Origin: G020348185 sp964525045 | GTDB lineage: Bacteria; Nitrospirota; Nitrospiria; Nitrospirales; UBA8639 | Direction: 5' to 3' | Assembly (NCBI GenBank): GCA_964525045.1 | Contig: CAZGFD010000013.1 | Span: 1 to 64,000, forward strand | Length of the DNA stretch: 64,000 nucleotides | In this document: piece by piece, positions 33,515 to 42,577 of the stretch | Position numbering within the stretch: position 1 is the first letter of the stretch | Layout of the letters: each line of letters begins with the position of its first letter | The notes under the pieces: model-generated | Databases searched by the model: none | Seen by the model: the letters and a program-made list of their open reading frames with translations, nothing else | What the model was told of the DNA's origin: nothing | Program-made: the position numbers and the translations under genes

Positions 33515-34624
33515 ATGAACCAGATTGGAGTGATGAAGAAGATACCGTTGCTGTTAGCCAGATTTGGCCCTATTGTCCTTTATTTATGTCTCTCACCTCT
33601 TTTCATTGTCCAGGCCCAAGGTCAACCTCCCCCCCAACCCAATCAGGAGCCTCATCTGGCCAATATACGTCAACTGACATTCGAAGGGAAAAACGCTGAA
33701 GCCTATTTCTCCTTTGACGGACAGAAGTTGATTTTTCAATCCACGAAGGATCCCAAAGAAAAGTCCCTTCTCCCCTGTTATCAAATGTTCACCATGGATC
33801 TGGATGGCACAAACATTCGTCGGGTCAGTACAGGGACGGGCGCCACCACTTGTGGATATTATTTCCCGGGTGAGCGGCGCGTCCTGTATTCCTCGACCCA
33901 TCTATCCAGTCCCTTATGTCCTTCTCCACTTCCAAAAACCAAGCAATATCGCTGGGCTCTCGATAATTACGACATCTTTTCCATTCACGTCAGTGGCCGT
34001 GACTTACAGCGATTGACCTCCGCACCAGGATATGATGCTGAGGCCACCATCTCTCCAAACGGAAAGACCATTGTCTTTACTTCACTTCGTGATGGAGATC
34101 TTGAAATTTACAGCATGAAAATTGACGGAACGAATATTCGCAGATTGACCGATACAATTGGGTATGATGGCGGAGCCTTTTTTTCACCCGACAACCGACG
34201 TATTGTCTATCGAGCCCATCATCCTCAGAAAAAAGAAGATATCCAGGCTTATCAAGAGCTCCTTGAAAAAAATATTGTGGAACCTTCAAATCTGGAAATC
34301 TTCGTCATGAATGCCGACGGATCGGATCAGCACCAAGTCACAGCTAATGGTGCGTCAAATTTTTCCCCCTACTTTCATCCCGACGGCAGGCGAATCATTT
34401 TTTCTTCAAGCTTTTCTGCTGTTCCTCGAGAGAAGGGTCGACCGGCCTTTCATTTGTACCTCGTACGGGATGATGGAACTGAATTAGAACAAATCACATT
34501 CAACGGTCACTTTAACAGCTTTCCGATGTTTTCCCCTGACGGGACACAATTGGTCTGGGTCTCGGATCGAAATGCCAAAACCCCTCGGGAATTCAACATT
34601 TTCCTTGCCGACTGGGTACCGTAA
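33515..34624 (+). CDS. Exported TolB-like beta-propeller (PD40) protein
   Basis: A 369-residue periplasmic protein with a signal peptide (ARFGPIVLYLCLSPLFIVQAQG) and repeated WD40-like TolB strands: AYFSFDGQKLIFQST, ATISPNGKTIVFTSLRDGDLEIYSM, AFFSPDNRRIVYRAHH, PYFHPDGRRIIFSSS and PMFSPDGTQLVWVSDR. TolB-type propellers bind peptides or lipoproteins; lacking the TolB N-terminal domain, it is not true TolB. It follows an exported M1 peptidase by ten bases, suggesting that the two act together, for example in handling periplasmic peptides (inference). Confidence 0.88.
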   Translation: MNQIGVMKKIPLLLARFGPIVLYLCLSPLFIVQAQGQPPPQPNQEPHLANIRQLTFEGKNAEAYFSFDGQKLIFQSTKDPKEKSLLPCYQMFTMDLDGTNIRRVSTGTGATTCGYYFPGERRVLYSSTHLSSPLCPSPLPKTKQYRWALDNYDIFSIHVSGRDLQRLTSAPGYDAEATISPNGKTIVFTSLRDGDLEIYSMKIDGTNIRRLTDTIGYDGGAFFSPDNRRIVYRAHHPQKKEDIQAYQELLEKNIVEPSNLEIFVMNADGSDQHQVTANGASNFSPYFHPDGRRIIFSSSFSAVPREKGRPAFHLYLVRDDGTELEQITFNGHFNSFPMFSPDGTQLVWVSDRNAKTPREFNIFLADWVP

Positions 34625-34647
34625 ACCCAGCCCTTCGGTTGTACCAG

Positions 34648-35772
34648 ATGCCCCACCCACTCTTTTCCCATCTGATTGAGGCATTTGACAATACCCACAC
34701 CACCCATCGGCCCTTCTCCACCTCGACCACTCTCCTGATCTCGGTCCTCTCCATACTGACGATCCTAGGAGCTTTACTTCCTCTCTTTCGTTTAGATTAC
34801 GAAGTCGTCCTGTTTCTCCGATCCCTTCATATTCGGGCATTTGATGAAATTGGGCGAATAGGGCACAGACTCGGTCATGGATCCACCTTAATCCTGATAT
34901 CGGTGGGACTTGGCATCGTCGGATATATGGGGAAGGGTCTTCGCTTCATACGGGCAGGTTGGCAAAGTCTCATTGCCCATGGCATAGCCGGACTGATCAT
35001 TCAGATCATTAAAATTCTTCTTGGTCGACCTCGCCCTCAATTCATGCACCAAGATCACTGGCTAATAGGGCCTACCCTTCAGGGCGGTATGAACACCTTT
35101 CCTTCCGGACACTCCGCGGCTTCATTTGCCGTCGCCGCTGTGCTGGCCCGCCATTTTCCCAAAGGGGCCTGGGTTTGGTATGGGATGGCTGCGTTTGTGG
35201 CTATTAGTCGAATAATGAAGGGAGCGCATTTCCCTTCAGATGCCTTAGCCGGATCTCTGATTGGATTCCTGGTGGGATATATGATGGCCCGTCCCCTGAA
35301 AGACTGGCTACAGTCTCTTTTCGAGGCTTTAGAAAAAGGGCTCCCCTATTGGGTGGGAGGATTTGCGTTAGTGTGGATCATCTTCCACTACCCCCAGACC
35401 AACCCACTTTCAGTCGTAATGTTTTGGGTTGGTCTCACCATGATTATGGTGATTTTGGGAGTTCGACTGTTACTCCTTCTGAAACCCGGGAAACTCACTC
35501 TTGGTCGTCACATCAGAATACCAACGACCAATCTCATATTGGGGTTGGGACTAGCCCTTTATACGGGATCACTCTTAGTGGCCCTCTTTGCACTTTTTAC
35601 CGGAATGGCCTGGTGGATTCGCTATTCACAAGATGATCTGAGGGGAAATCCTGTTCATCACCTGTGCTCGGAACAGGACAAGAATATAGCTCAGGAAGCG
35701 GTAATGGGATTAGCCGTTATCGCCCTCTTGGTTGGCATACAACAGATAAAAGGTATGATCCCTCTCCTCTGA
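34648..35772 (+). CDS. PAP2-family phosphatase, membrane-bound
   Basis: A 374-residue inner-membrane protein. The first 220 residues are a PAP2 domain with the three motifs KILLGRPRP, FPSGHSAAS and SRIMKGAHFPSD, the catalytic set of lipid phosphatases acting on undecaprenyl pyrophosphate, phosphatidylglycerol phosphate or lipid A. The last 150 residues add four or five more helices of no known family, an uncommon extension. ATG at 34648 preferred to TTG at 34639; neither has a strong ribosome-binding site. Confidence 0.88.
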   Translation: MPHPLFSHLIEAFDNTHTTHRPFSTSTTLLISVLSILTILGALLPLFRLDYEVVLFLRSLHIRAFDEIGRIGHRLGHGSTLILISVGLGIVGYMGKGLRFIRAGWQSLIAHGIAGLIIQIIKILLGRPRPQFMHQDHWLIGPTLQGGMNTFPSGHSAASFAVAAVLARHFPKGAWVWYGMAAFVAISRIMKGAHFPSDALAGSLIGFLVGYMMARPLKDWLQSLFEALEKGLPYWVGGFALVWIIFHYPQTNPLSVVMFWVGLTMIMVILGVRLLLLLKPGKLTLGRHIRIPTTNLILGLGLALYTGSLLVALFALFTGMAWWIRYSQDDLRGNPVHHLCSEQDKNIAQEAVMGLAVIALLVGIQQIKGMIPLL

Positions 35773-35996
35773 CACTGATCTCTATCAACCGGTTCTTGTA
35801 GCTGCAGCATCTCACCTGCCTCTGCCGGGCCTACTTCGCCGAAGTTCGCCATTGGCCACGAAGGCTGAAAGCGGTTTCACGTTTACGCGCCGAAGCCGCT
35901 TCAACGCGCAGGCGCGCAGGAAGGTGCAGCCTCTTCACCACTGGCCTGAGATCGTGGCCGATCAAACGGGAAGGGGAGGCCATCTGGAATTGGCCG
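35773..35996. other. GC-rich convergent gap
   Basis: Between the convergent PAP2 and GT39 genes. It holds an imperfect inverted repeat (GAAAGCGGTTTC near 35868 and GAAGCCGCTTC near 35892) that may serve as a terminator, and is richer in GC than its surroundings. A reading frame from 35852 continues antisense into the GT39 gene and is not convincing. Confidence 0.4.
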
Positions 35997-37700
35997 TTAT
36001 TTCAGAAGCGACTCGCTCGATAGGAGCGAGAATCCATGCCGCTCGAGTACGACGGGATAGTCGCGTACGGATGGGGGAAGTTGCGATCGAAGGGGTGTTT
36101 GAAGAACGATCATCTTCCGTCCCGGACCTGTGATCGCCTCTTCAAGTTTTGTGTTTTCTCCAGCATTGACTTGAAAAACTTTTCGCTTGGCGTAAAAGGC
36201 TAGCGAGGGCCGTTTACGCCCATATTGGATAAGTCGATCCTCTGGTCCAAGGTTATAGCCTGCGATTCTGGCTAGTTCCTGCGGAGGAGCAATAAAAAAC
36301 CGGCTGAATTGGGGGAGTCCAAAGAGAATGACCAGAAGGGCCAATCCCCCCATCATGGCACCCGCTGCCCAAAAAGCCTGATCCCGGTGTTGTTCGGAAG
36401 CCGTGAGATGTCGCACCATCATGGTGCCTACGATCACAACCCCTCCCATCACAACCGGAATGAGACCTAATTTGAGCTGGCTGGCTGCGGGGAATTCCCT
36501 TGAAATTTTTTCCACCAACTCTTCATAAACGGCCGGAGCAGCGGCCAACGCTAACCCCAACATATAGCCGATGACGACCAGAATCCGTATGGAATTCTTG
36601 AGGCCGGGCGATGAAGATTCGGTTAAGCATCGTGACCAGTACGAGACTACAAGAATCGCCGCTGGAGGAAACAGTGGGAAAATATAATGTGGAAGCCGGG
36701 TGGCAGATAGAGTAAAGAAGAGGAACAAACTAATGACCCAGAGAGCTGCGAATAGGGCGAGCCCTTCCTCTTGGGTGGGAACACGCTCTCCGGTTCGATA
36801 CTGTTTCCAATCCTTGAGGGTCTGATGCAGAGAGGCAGGAAGGAACCCGCTCCAAGGGAAAAATCCCAGAAACAAAATGGGGATATAAAAAATGAGCGTA
36901 CCGCCATGCCCCTCCATGGGATTGGCAAATCGACCCGTTGTATTCGCCTGAGCTGCTGCCAGGTAATCCTCTCCATGAATGGCAAACATGGCCAGATACC
37001 AGGGAGAAGCTATCGCAAGAACAAGAAGAGGCCCAAGAACAGGAAGTCCAACTCTTCCAAAACTCCTCCACTGCCTTGTAATGGAAAGATAAGGAATAAC
37101 ACCTAATAAAGGTATTAGGATCCCTACCGGGCCCTTGGCGAGCATCGCCATCGCCATGGCGAAATAAAATCCAATGAAATAGAGTCGATTTTGCCCTTCC
37201 TGTCTAATTCCAAGCCAAAAACAATATCCTGATAGGGTTGTGAAAAAGACGAGTGCAGGATCAGTGAGCACCATTCGATTAATGGCAATGACCTCCATAT
37301 TGAGCAGTAACATCAGGGAACCAAGGAGGGCGATGGTGGAACCTACGGCTCGGGTCAGAAATCGATATTGAAGAAGGATGAGCCCTATCCCGAAAAGAGC
37401 GGAAGGCAGCCTGGCAGCAAATTCATTCACCCCGAACAGCAGATACGACCCGCTAATGATCCAATAGACAAATGCCGGTTTAGCAAACCGAGGCTCATAA
37501 TTCAGTGTTGGAGAAACCCAGTTGCCAGTTTCCAACATTTCCCGTGCGGCTTCGGCATTGGAACCCTCATCACGGTCCGTGAGACCTAGCCCCCCCAGGT
37601 CCAAAAGCAGAAGCAATCCCGACAGTGCCACCAAGGCAATGACGTGGGAAACTGAAGGAGAACTTTCTGGTGAAGATTCGGGAGAGGAGGGATTAACCAC
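35997..37700 (-). CDS. ArnT-like glycosyltransferase (GT39/PMT_2 family)
   Basis: A 567-residue inner-membrane glycosyltransferase with about twelve helices. The N-terminal periplasmic loop has the catalytic acidic motif LTDRDEGSNAEAARE and the family's NYEPRFAKPAFVYWI, typical of 4-amino-4-deoxy-L-arabinose transferases, which move a sugar from undecaprenyl phosphate to lipid A or another acceptor. The C-terminal soluble part (IQYGRKRPSLAFYAKRKV) resembles ArnT's. It overlaps the LAB_N gene by eight bases; GT2 lies upstream and supplies the lipid-linked sugar. Confidence 0.9.
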   Translation of the reverse strand: MVNPSSPESSPESSPSVSHVIALVALSGLLLLLDLGGLGLTDRDEGSNAEAAREMLETGNWVSPTLNYEPRFAKPAFVYWIISGSYLLFGVNEFAARLPSALFGIGLILLQYRFLTRAVGSTIALLGSLMLLLNMEVIAINRMVLTDPALVFFTTLSGYCFWLGIRQEGQNRLYFIGFYFAMAMAMLAKGPVGILIPLLGVIPYLSITRQWRSFGRVGLPVLGPLLVLAIASPWYLAMFAIHGEDYLAAAQANTTGRFANPMEGHGGTLIFYIPILFLGFFPWSGFLPASLHQTLKDWKQYRTGERVPTQEEGLALFAALWVISLFLFFTLSATRLPHYIFPLFPPAAILVVSYWSRCLTESSSPGLKNSIRILVVIGYMLGLALAAAPAVYEELVEKISREFPAASQLKLGLIPVVMGGVVIVGTMMVRHLTASEQHRDQAFWAAGAMMGGLALLVILFGLPQFSRFFIAPPQELARIAGYNLGPEDRLIQYGRKRPSLAFYAKRKVFQVNAGENTKLEEAITGPGRKMIVLQTPLRSQLPPSVRDYPVVLERHGFSLLSSESLLK

Positions 37701-37974
37701 TCGGCACTCGTTTTTGGCCGCGGTAAATAAGCATGAGATTTCTCAGGTAGACCACCGCTCCAACACTTTGGCCGGCAATAAAGACGGGATCCTGACGATA
37801 GAGGGCATAGGTCAGAACGATGAGACTTCCCCCGAGGCTCATATACCAGAAAGGCAGGGGAATACTGCTCTCCGCCTTACGTTCAGAGACAAACCATTGG
37901 AGCAACCACCTTGAAAAGAAAAGGCTTTGCCCCAAAAAACCAATACTTACCCAAATCACTTCAGTAGAGGGCAT
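37693..37974 (-). CDS. Lipid A biosynthesis N-terminal domain (LAB_N) protein
   Basis: A 93-residue membrane protein with three helices and the LAB_N pattern: IGFLGQSLFFSRWLLQWFVSERK, PLPFWYMSLGGSLIVLTYALYRQDPVFIAGQ, VVYLRNLMLIYR. This domain occurs alone or fused to GT2/ArnC-like proteins, as part of small sugar-flippase or lipid-A modification sets. Here it sits between GT2 and GT39 with overlap to the latter. Confidence 0.92.
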   Translation of the reverse strand: MPSTEVIWVSIGFLGQSLFFSRWLLQWFVSERKAESSIPLPFWYMSLGGSLIVLTYALYRQDPVFIAGQSVGAVVYLRNLMLIYRGQKRVPSG

Positions 37975-38068
37975 AATAAACTCTTCTGTTTACATGAATG
38001 GAATGAAAATAAGAGAAAGGTCAGCCAGAAACGGCTTCAGGAACCGCGGAGAGTTCTCAAAACCAGAA

Positions 38069-38827
38069 TCATGATTCATCAGAGGCCTTTTCTTCTGGCT
38101 TTCTCCGTTTATAGTTGAGACATCGGCTCTGCATCCAACGGACCGCGAAAAGATCATACAGGCTCGCGAAAACCCTATTCCCGACTCCATACTTGGATTG
38201 ACCGTGGGCCCGATGGAAATGCTGTACCGGAACTTCTGTGACTGAGAATCCATACATTTGTGCCAACGCGGGGAAAAAACGATGCATACCACTAAACAAG
38301 GGCATGCGTTCAACGACCGCACGGCGAAACACCTTCAACGAACATCCGGTATCATGGATTCCATCATGAATGACCGCATTACGAACCCCGTTGGCCAAGC
38401 GCGATGACCAACGCCGGATGAGGTTATCATGACGATTTTGACGTTGACCGCAAACCAGGTCGTATTGACCCACAAGGGGTAAGAGTTTCGCCATATCTGT
38501 AGGATCATATTGGAGATCCCCATCCAGGGTAGCGACCAGTTCGCCTCGTGCCAGACGAAATCCGGCATCAAAAGCGGCCGTTTGCCCATAATTTTTTTCC
38601 ATATGAAAAACATGGACTTCCTCATGTTGTTGAGCCAAACTGTCGAGAAGAGCGCTACTCCCATCGGTACTTCCATCATCCACAAAAAGAATTTCAAACG
38701 GCGCCTGCTGTGTCTCCTGGCGGCTTTCAAGAAACTTCAGGAGTTGACTGGTTAGCAATGGAATGTTGTCGCGTTCGTCTTTGATCGGCACGACCACAGA
38801 AATCCAAACTCGGGACGATGAGTTCAT
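38069..38827 (-). CDS. GT2-family glycosyltransferase (polyprenyl-phosphate sugar transferase type)
   Basis: A 252-residue cytosolic glycosyltransferase with the GT-A signature: VVVPIKDERDNIPLL, EILFVDDGSTDGSSALLD, LARGELVATLDGDLQYDP (metal-binding DGD), and ALAQMYGFSVTEVPVQHFHRAHGQSKYG. It lacks the C-terminal helices of ArnC, so it resembles the short dolichol-phosphate mannose synthase type, which makes undecaprenyl-phosphate sugar; the LAB_N protein may supply the missing membrane part. First gene of the three-gene set. Confidence 0.9.
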   Translation of the reverse strand: MNSSSRVWISVVVPIKDERDNIPLLTSQLLKFLESRQETQQAPFEILFVDDGSTDGSSALLDSLAQQHEEVHVFHMEKNYGQTAAFDAGFRLARGELVATLDGDLQYDPTDMAKLLPLVGQYDLVCGQRQNRHDNLIRRWSSRLANGVRNAVIHDGIHDTGCSLKVFRRAVVERMPLFSGMHRFFPALAQMYGFSVTEVPVQHFHRAHGQSKYGVGNRVFASLYDLFAVRWMQSRCLNYKRRKPEEKASDES

Positions 38828-39042
38828 TTAGGAATTGGGTTGGGTGGCAGCAATAAGAGCCAACAAGCAGGAATTTGGGAAGGTAACTGGCCAATTCTCA
38901 GTAGGAAAGGTCATTGCCAGGCCTCTATTGCTGATTGATTTCAACCTGTAATTGTACTGAATAATGCTAGAAACGGTCAAACCAACGAAAAAAAATTCAT
39001 GTTTCAGGGGGATTAGTCCCTTATCTTTGATCTTGGAACTCG

Positions 39043-39070
39043 AAACATGAAACCTGCAACTTGAAACCTT
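39043..39070. repeat. GTTTCAGG-type heptad repeat, copy 4 (reverse)
   Basis: GAAACATGAAACCTGCAACT-like units followed by TGAAACC; reverse complement of the GGTTTCAGG cluster, with a single forward GTTTCAGG at 39001. Confidence 0.65.
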
Positions 39071-39082
39071 CTTTGGCTGGTG

Positions 39083-39112
39083 TTGACCCTTCAAGAAGTG
39101 CTCGTGTATGGT
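39083..39112 (+). promoter_or_regulatory. Sigma70-type promoter
   Basis: TTGACC (39083-39088), 18-base spacer, TATGGT (39107-39112). 35 bases before the ATG of the 82-residue hypothetical, with AAGGAGG in between. Confidence 0.5.
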
Positions 39113-39146
39113 TTTAACTATGTAAAAACAAGGAGGAAGCTCAACG

Positions 39147-39395
39147 ATGAACGAACGAATTATGCAAGCCTATCTCGATGTCGAGCGTGCGATGCAGCAT
39201 TACAATACCGTCCTTGATGAGTACGTCACCTCCCTTCAAACCAATGAAGCTTCTGACACGACTAAACTCGAACGGATGAAGGCCGGGACCAAGGCGATGC
39301 TCGACAGCAGCGGAATTTACTTATCCTACGCTAAATTTGTGGCCTATGGGATGCCTGAAAGCGAGGAGCTCGTTGAAGAAGATCTTCAGGCATAA
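39147..39395 (+). CDS. Small hypothetical helical protein
   Basis: 82 residues, acidic, predicted mostly helical (MNERIMQAYLDVERAMQHYN...), no signal peptide, no cysteine, ending in an acidic tail SEELVEEDLQA. No family recognised. Strong AAGGAGG at 39131 and a promoter just upstream support it as a real, well expressed gene. Monocistronic. Confidence 0.75.
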   Translation: MNERIMQAYLDVERAMQHYNTVLDEYVTSLQTNEASDTTKLERMKAGTKAMLDSSGIYLSYAKFVAYGMPESEELVEEDLQA

Positions 39396-39483
39396 CGAAG
39401 CGAAAGACTTGCCCTTCCCCGTTGTGAAACAAATGGCAGCCTTGGTCCACCCTACCCTTCCTGAGGATTAAAAAACAGGGAAA

Positions 39484-39606
39484 ATATCCAATTTCGAACA
39501 CCGAATTCTGAATGTCGAAGGAGATAAATCGGAACAGTGGGCGATGCCCGCCCTACATGTTCTTCCCTTCAGGATTCGACAATCCTTGTTCGATATTCGA
39601 TATTTC
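39484..39606. repeat. Palindromic dispersed element, copy B
   Basis: Begins AATATCCAATTTCGAA, contains a GTGGGCGATGCCCGCC hairpin and ends TTGTTCGATATTCGATATT. Same order of parts as copy A at 24673. Confidence 0.75.
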
Positions 39607-39698
39607 TTATTGTCAATTGGGTGAGATAAAAAAACTCACACTGAGGGGAGCCATGCACCCGACACATTACCTAACGGGTTGGTCTTTCGATTAAAAAC

Positions 39699-39775
39699 TG
39701 GTCGGGGCGAGCCGATTTGAACGGCCGACCTCTCGCACCCCAAGCGAGTGCGCTACCAGGCTGCGCCACGCCCCG
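39699..39775 (-). tRNA. tRNA-Pro (anticodon GGG)
   Basis: On the minus strand: acceptor CGGGGCG paired with CGCCCCG, D arm with TGGTAGCGCA, anticodon stem CTCGC/GCGAG with loop TTGGGGT (anticodon GGG), T arm with GTTCAAATC, and the CCA end encoded (39699-39701). All four stems close. 77 bases. Confidence 0.96.
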
Positions 39776-39851
39776 ACGACTTGAATTCTTTTGGAATAGC
39801 CCCGACCGAACAGCTCCCTTTTCCTGAAAACGAGTGAAAATTGAATACTTT

Positions 39852-40199
39852 TCATGGAGGCGCTTTTAGCATTTTTAGAATAATCCGAAGCTCGGATTTA
39901 GCTTTTTTCATTCGTTCACGGGTAGCAGAGGATACCCCCCCATCTCGTCTTCGTCGATTCCAATAACGTTTTAACCCCGCAATCGTATACCCCTCAACAT
40001 ATAGCATTCGTTTGATTTCCAAAACCGTTTCCACATCAGCGGCGGAATACACACGGTGCTGGCCTTGACTTTTTTTGGGGTGAAGAAAGTTAAATTCTGA
40101 TTCCCAAAACCTGAGGACATAGGCTGGGAGCTTGGTCAGCTCGGCAACTTCACCGATCTTGTAAAAAACCTTTCCTTCCCGTTTGACCTCACTCCCCAT
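39852..40199 (-). CDS. MerR-family transcriptional regulator
   Basis: A 115-residue DNA-binding protein with an N-terminal MerR winged helix: FYKIGEVAELTKLPAYVLRFWESEFNFL, HRVYSAADVETVLEIKRMLYVEGYTIAGLKRY. The C-terminal region is short and has no ligand-binding cysteines, so it is like the MlrA/HTH_17 type found beside IHF genes. In many bacteria a MerR regulator follows ihfA; here the gap is 296 bases and the two share a strand. Confidence 0.9.
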   Translation of the reverse strand: MGSEVKREGKVFYKIGEVAELTKLPAYVLRFWESEFNFLHPKKSQGQHRVYSAADVETVLEIKRMLYVEGYTIAGLKRYWNRRRRDGGVSSATRERMKKAKSELRIILKMLKAPP

Positions 40200-40495
40200 G
40201 AGAACAACCGTTTCGTGGAAATGATTCGTCTCTATTGGCTAAGGTGTTAAATTATTTCTGCTTTTCAAATAGCTGAACGCACCAGAAATCTCTGAGGAGG
40301 TTCTGTCACTATTCAAATCTCAAATTCAATTCTGACTAACAATAAAATCAGTCCAAAAGGAAAAATCTCAAATCGGATGGTAACGAAAAAAAGCGGTCAA
40401 TTCCCCGTATTTGTGATTGAAATTGTTTTCATTGGAAATTATTGGAATATTTGGTCCTTGGTAAAATCGTTTTTCGGGTTTCCTGCAAGGCCAGC
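40200..40495. other. 296-base gap between ihfA and merR
   Basis: AT-rich in its middle (about 40370-40450), no gene or repeat recognised. It may contain a separate promoter for the MerR gene or a terminator for ihfA but neither is clear. Confidence 0.35.
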
Positions 40496-40771
40496 TTAGG
40501 AATTGACATATTTCTTGAAAAGTTGGCTTGGGCGGAAGGTGACGACTCTCCTTGGGGTAATCGCAATCTCTTCCCCTGTCCGAGGATTTCTCCCTTTTCG
40601 TTCCCTTTTGCTTCGCACGATAAAGTTGCCAAATCCGGCGATTTTTATGGCCTCTCCATTTTGAAGTCCAACTTTAAGAATGTCCAGGATGTACTCCACC
40701 ATGTCCATGGCCTCGGTTTTGGAAACTCCAACCTTCTCACAAATCGTATTGGCAATATCTGCCTTTCTCAT
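40496..40771 (-). CDS. ihfA: Integration host factor/HU-family DNA-binding protein
   Basis: A 91-residue histone-like protein of the IHF alpha type: MRKADIANTICEKVGVSKTEAMDMVEYILDILK, AIKIAGFGNFIVRSKRERKGRNPRTGEEI, and the conserved ITPRRVVTFRPSQLFK. The proline at the tip of the beta arm (RNPRTG) that kinks DNA is present. Assigning alpha subunit rather than HU rests on the VVTFRPS ending and on the MerR neighbour. Confidence 0.9.
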   Translation of the reverse strand: MRKADIANTICEKVGVSKTEAMDMVEYILDILKVGLQNGEAIKIAGFGNFIVRSKRERKGRNPRTGEEIAITPRRVVTFRPSQLFKKYVNS

Positions 40772-40966
40772 AACCCGACCCCCACTCTGGAAATCACGAT
40801 CAAGTTGCCAATGGTCTTCCCCAAACTTCTCAACCCCATGTTTTGGGAAACCGTACCGGTCGGAATCGAAAATGTCAAGGATTTCAATGGGTTGCTATTG
40901 TCATGTAAAAAGAAGGCTAGCTGAGGTTTTCTCCGCTCATGGCAAAATCACGGGGAAAGGCCCATC

Positions 40967-42577
40967 CTATATACTCCTCAACAGCTTATACTCAATGCTG
41001 TCGGCCAAGGCCTGCCAACTCGCCTCAATAATATTTTCAGAGACGCCAACGGTTGACCACTTTTCTTTGTGGTCACCGGATTCAATCAACACACGGACTT
41101 TGGAACCGGTTCCGAGACTTCCGGACAACACTCGAACCTTATAATCCAACAGCTTGACGTCTTTTAGCTGGGGATAAAATTTTTCTAAGGCTTTTCGAAG
41201 AGCATTGTCCAGGGCATTGACCGGCCCATCCCCAATCGCGGCGGTATGTTCGACGACATCACCCACCTTTACCATAATCGTCACTTCGGAAATCGGCGTC
41301 TCATGAGCTTGTCGTTTCTCAACGATGATTCTGCACCCCAGCAGCTCAAACGATGGGGTATGACTCCCGACAGCTTTCCTGATCAGCAATTCAAACGAAC
41401 CCTCGGCCCCTTCAAATTGGTACCCATCGAATTCCAGGTCTTTCAGCGAGGAAAGTAACGCCTGTACCTGAGGATTATCTTTTTCCAACGTGAGACCCAA
41501 CGATTCAATTTTCTTGAGAACCGCGCTTCGTCCGCTATTGTCTGAAATGAGAACGCGCCGTTGGTTCCCAACGGACTCCGGCTGAACGTGTTCGTACGTG
41601 ATGGGATTCTTCTGGACGGCCGCAATATGCACTCCCCCCTTATGAGCAAATGCCGTATCACCAATATAGGGTTGCCGCTTATTAGGGAGAAGATTGGCCA
41701 CCTCAGAGACATAATACGAGACATTTCTGAGGTGTGCGAGTCGGCCCTGTTCTAATACGGGTCGGTTCATCTTCAATTCTAAATTGGCCAATACCGAGCA
41801 AAGGTTGGCATTGCCACATCGTTCGCCAATGCCATTTATGGTCCCCTGGACCTGTATCGCTCCCGCTTCGACGGCGACCAGAGAATTGGCCACAGCCATT
41901 TCCGCGTCATTATGGGCATGGATCCCTAAAGGAACGGCACAATCCCGTTTGACCGAATCGAAAATGTCTCGGATCTCCCATGGCATGGATCCCCCATTCG
42001 TATCACATAGGATGATCCGGTCTGCTCCGGATTCTGCAGCTTTTCTCAGGGTCTCCATGGCATAGTCTGGGTCCGTTTTATACCCGTCAAAAAAATGTTC
42101 GGCATCAAAGAATACCCGGCGCCCATGAGAACGAAGATATTCAATGGAATCCCCAATCAATTCTATATTCTTTGATAATGTCGTCCCCAAGGCCTCAGTA
42201 ACATGGAGGGTCCAGCATTTACCGAATAACGTGACGGTATTGGTCTCGGCCAAGAGAAGCGCTTGCAAATTTGAATCTGCCTGTACCGGGTTACTGGCTT
42301 TCCGGGTTGACCCAAAGGCGACAACCGTGGCCTGCGCTAACGGGGTGGCTTTCACAACACGAAAAAACTCTATATCTTTGGGATTCGCTCCCGGCCATCC
42401 ACCCTCGATAAACTGCACGCCTAATTCATCCAATTTCAAGGCAATGCGAAGTTTATCCTCGACAGAGAAACTGACGTCCTCAGCCTGGGCTCCGTCGCGA
42501 AGGGTAGTGTCGTACAGTTCCAACACTGGGACTTGGGACCCTTGATCACTTTCTTTTAGATTCTTGTTCACCATCAT
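40967..42577 (-). CDS. cimA: (R)-citramalate synthase
   Basis: Cytosolic enzyme of the isopropylmalate synthase superfamily that joins pyruvate and acetyl-CoA to citramalate, the first step of threonine-independent isoleucine synthesis. Seen: catalytic LYDTTLRDGAQAEDVSFS, FIEGGWPGANPKD, GIHAHNDAEMAVANSL, and a C-terminal LeuA allosteric dimerisation domain (DYKVRVLSGSLGTGSKVRVLIES). 536 residues, matching the CimA (TIGR00977) group rather than LeuA. Overlaps lysC by four bases; last gene of the operon. Confidence 0.92.
   Translation of the reverse strand: MMVNKNLKESDQGSQVPVLELYDTTLRDGAQAEDVSFSVEDKLRIALKLDELGVQFIEGGWPGANPKDIEFFRVVKATPLAQATVVAFGSTRKASNPVQADSNLQALLLAETNTVTLFGKCWTLHVTEALGTTLSKNIELIGDSIEYLRSHGRRVFFDAEHFFDGYKTDPDYAMETLRKAAESGADRIILCDTNGGSMPWEIRDIFDSVKRDCAVPLGIHAHNDAEMAVANSLVAVEAGAIQVQGTINGIGERCGNANLCSVLANLELKMNRPVLEQGRLAHLRNVSYYVSEVANLLPNKRQPYIGDTAFAHKGGVHIAAVQKNPITYEHVQPESVGNQRRVLISDNSGRSAVLKKIESLGLTLEKDNPQVQALLSSLKDLEFDGYQFEGAEGSFELLIRKAVGSHTPSFELLGCRIIVEKRQAHETPISEVTIMVKVGDVVEHTAAIGDGPVNALDNALRKALEKFYPQLKDVKLLDYKVRVLSGSLGTGSKVRVLIESGDHKEKWSTVGVSENIIEASWQALADSIEYKLLRSI

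Larger units (their letters stand above)
38828..39146. other. 319-base divergent intergenic region
   Basis: Contains a reverse-oriented heptad cluster (39043-39070) and a promoter (39083-39112) for the small hypothetical gene. No gene. Confidence 0.6.

Noticed and set aside
35852..36133. Reading frame of 93 codons on the plus strand
   Set aside because: It lies largely antisense to the end of the GT39 gene, begins with TTG, has no ribosome-binding site and no recognisable protein pattern.
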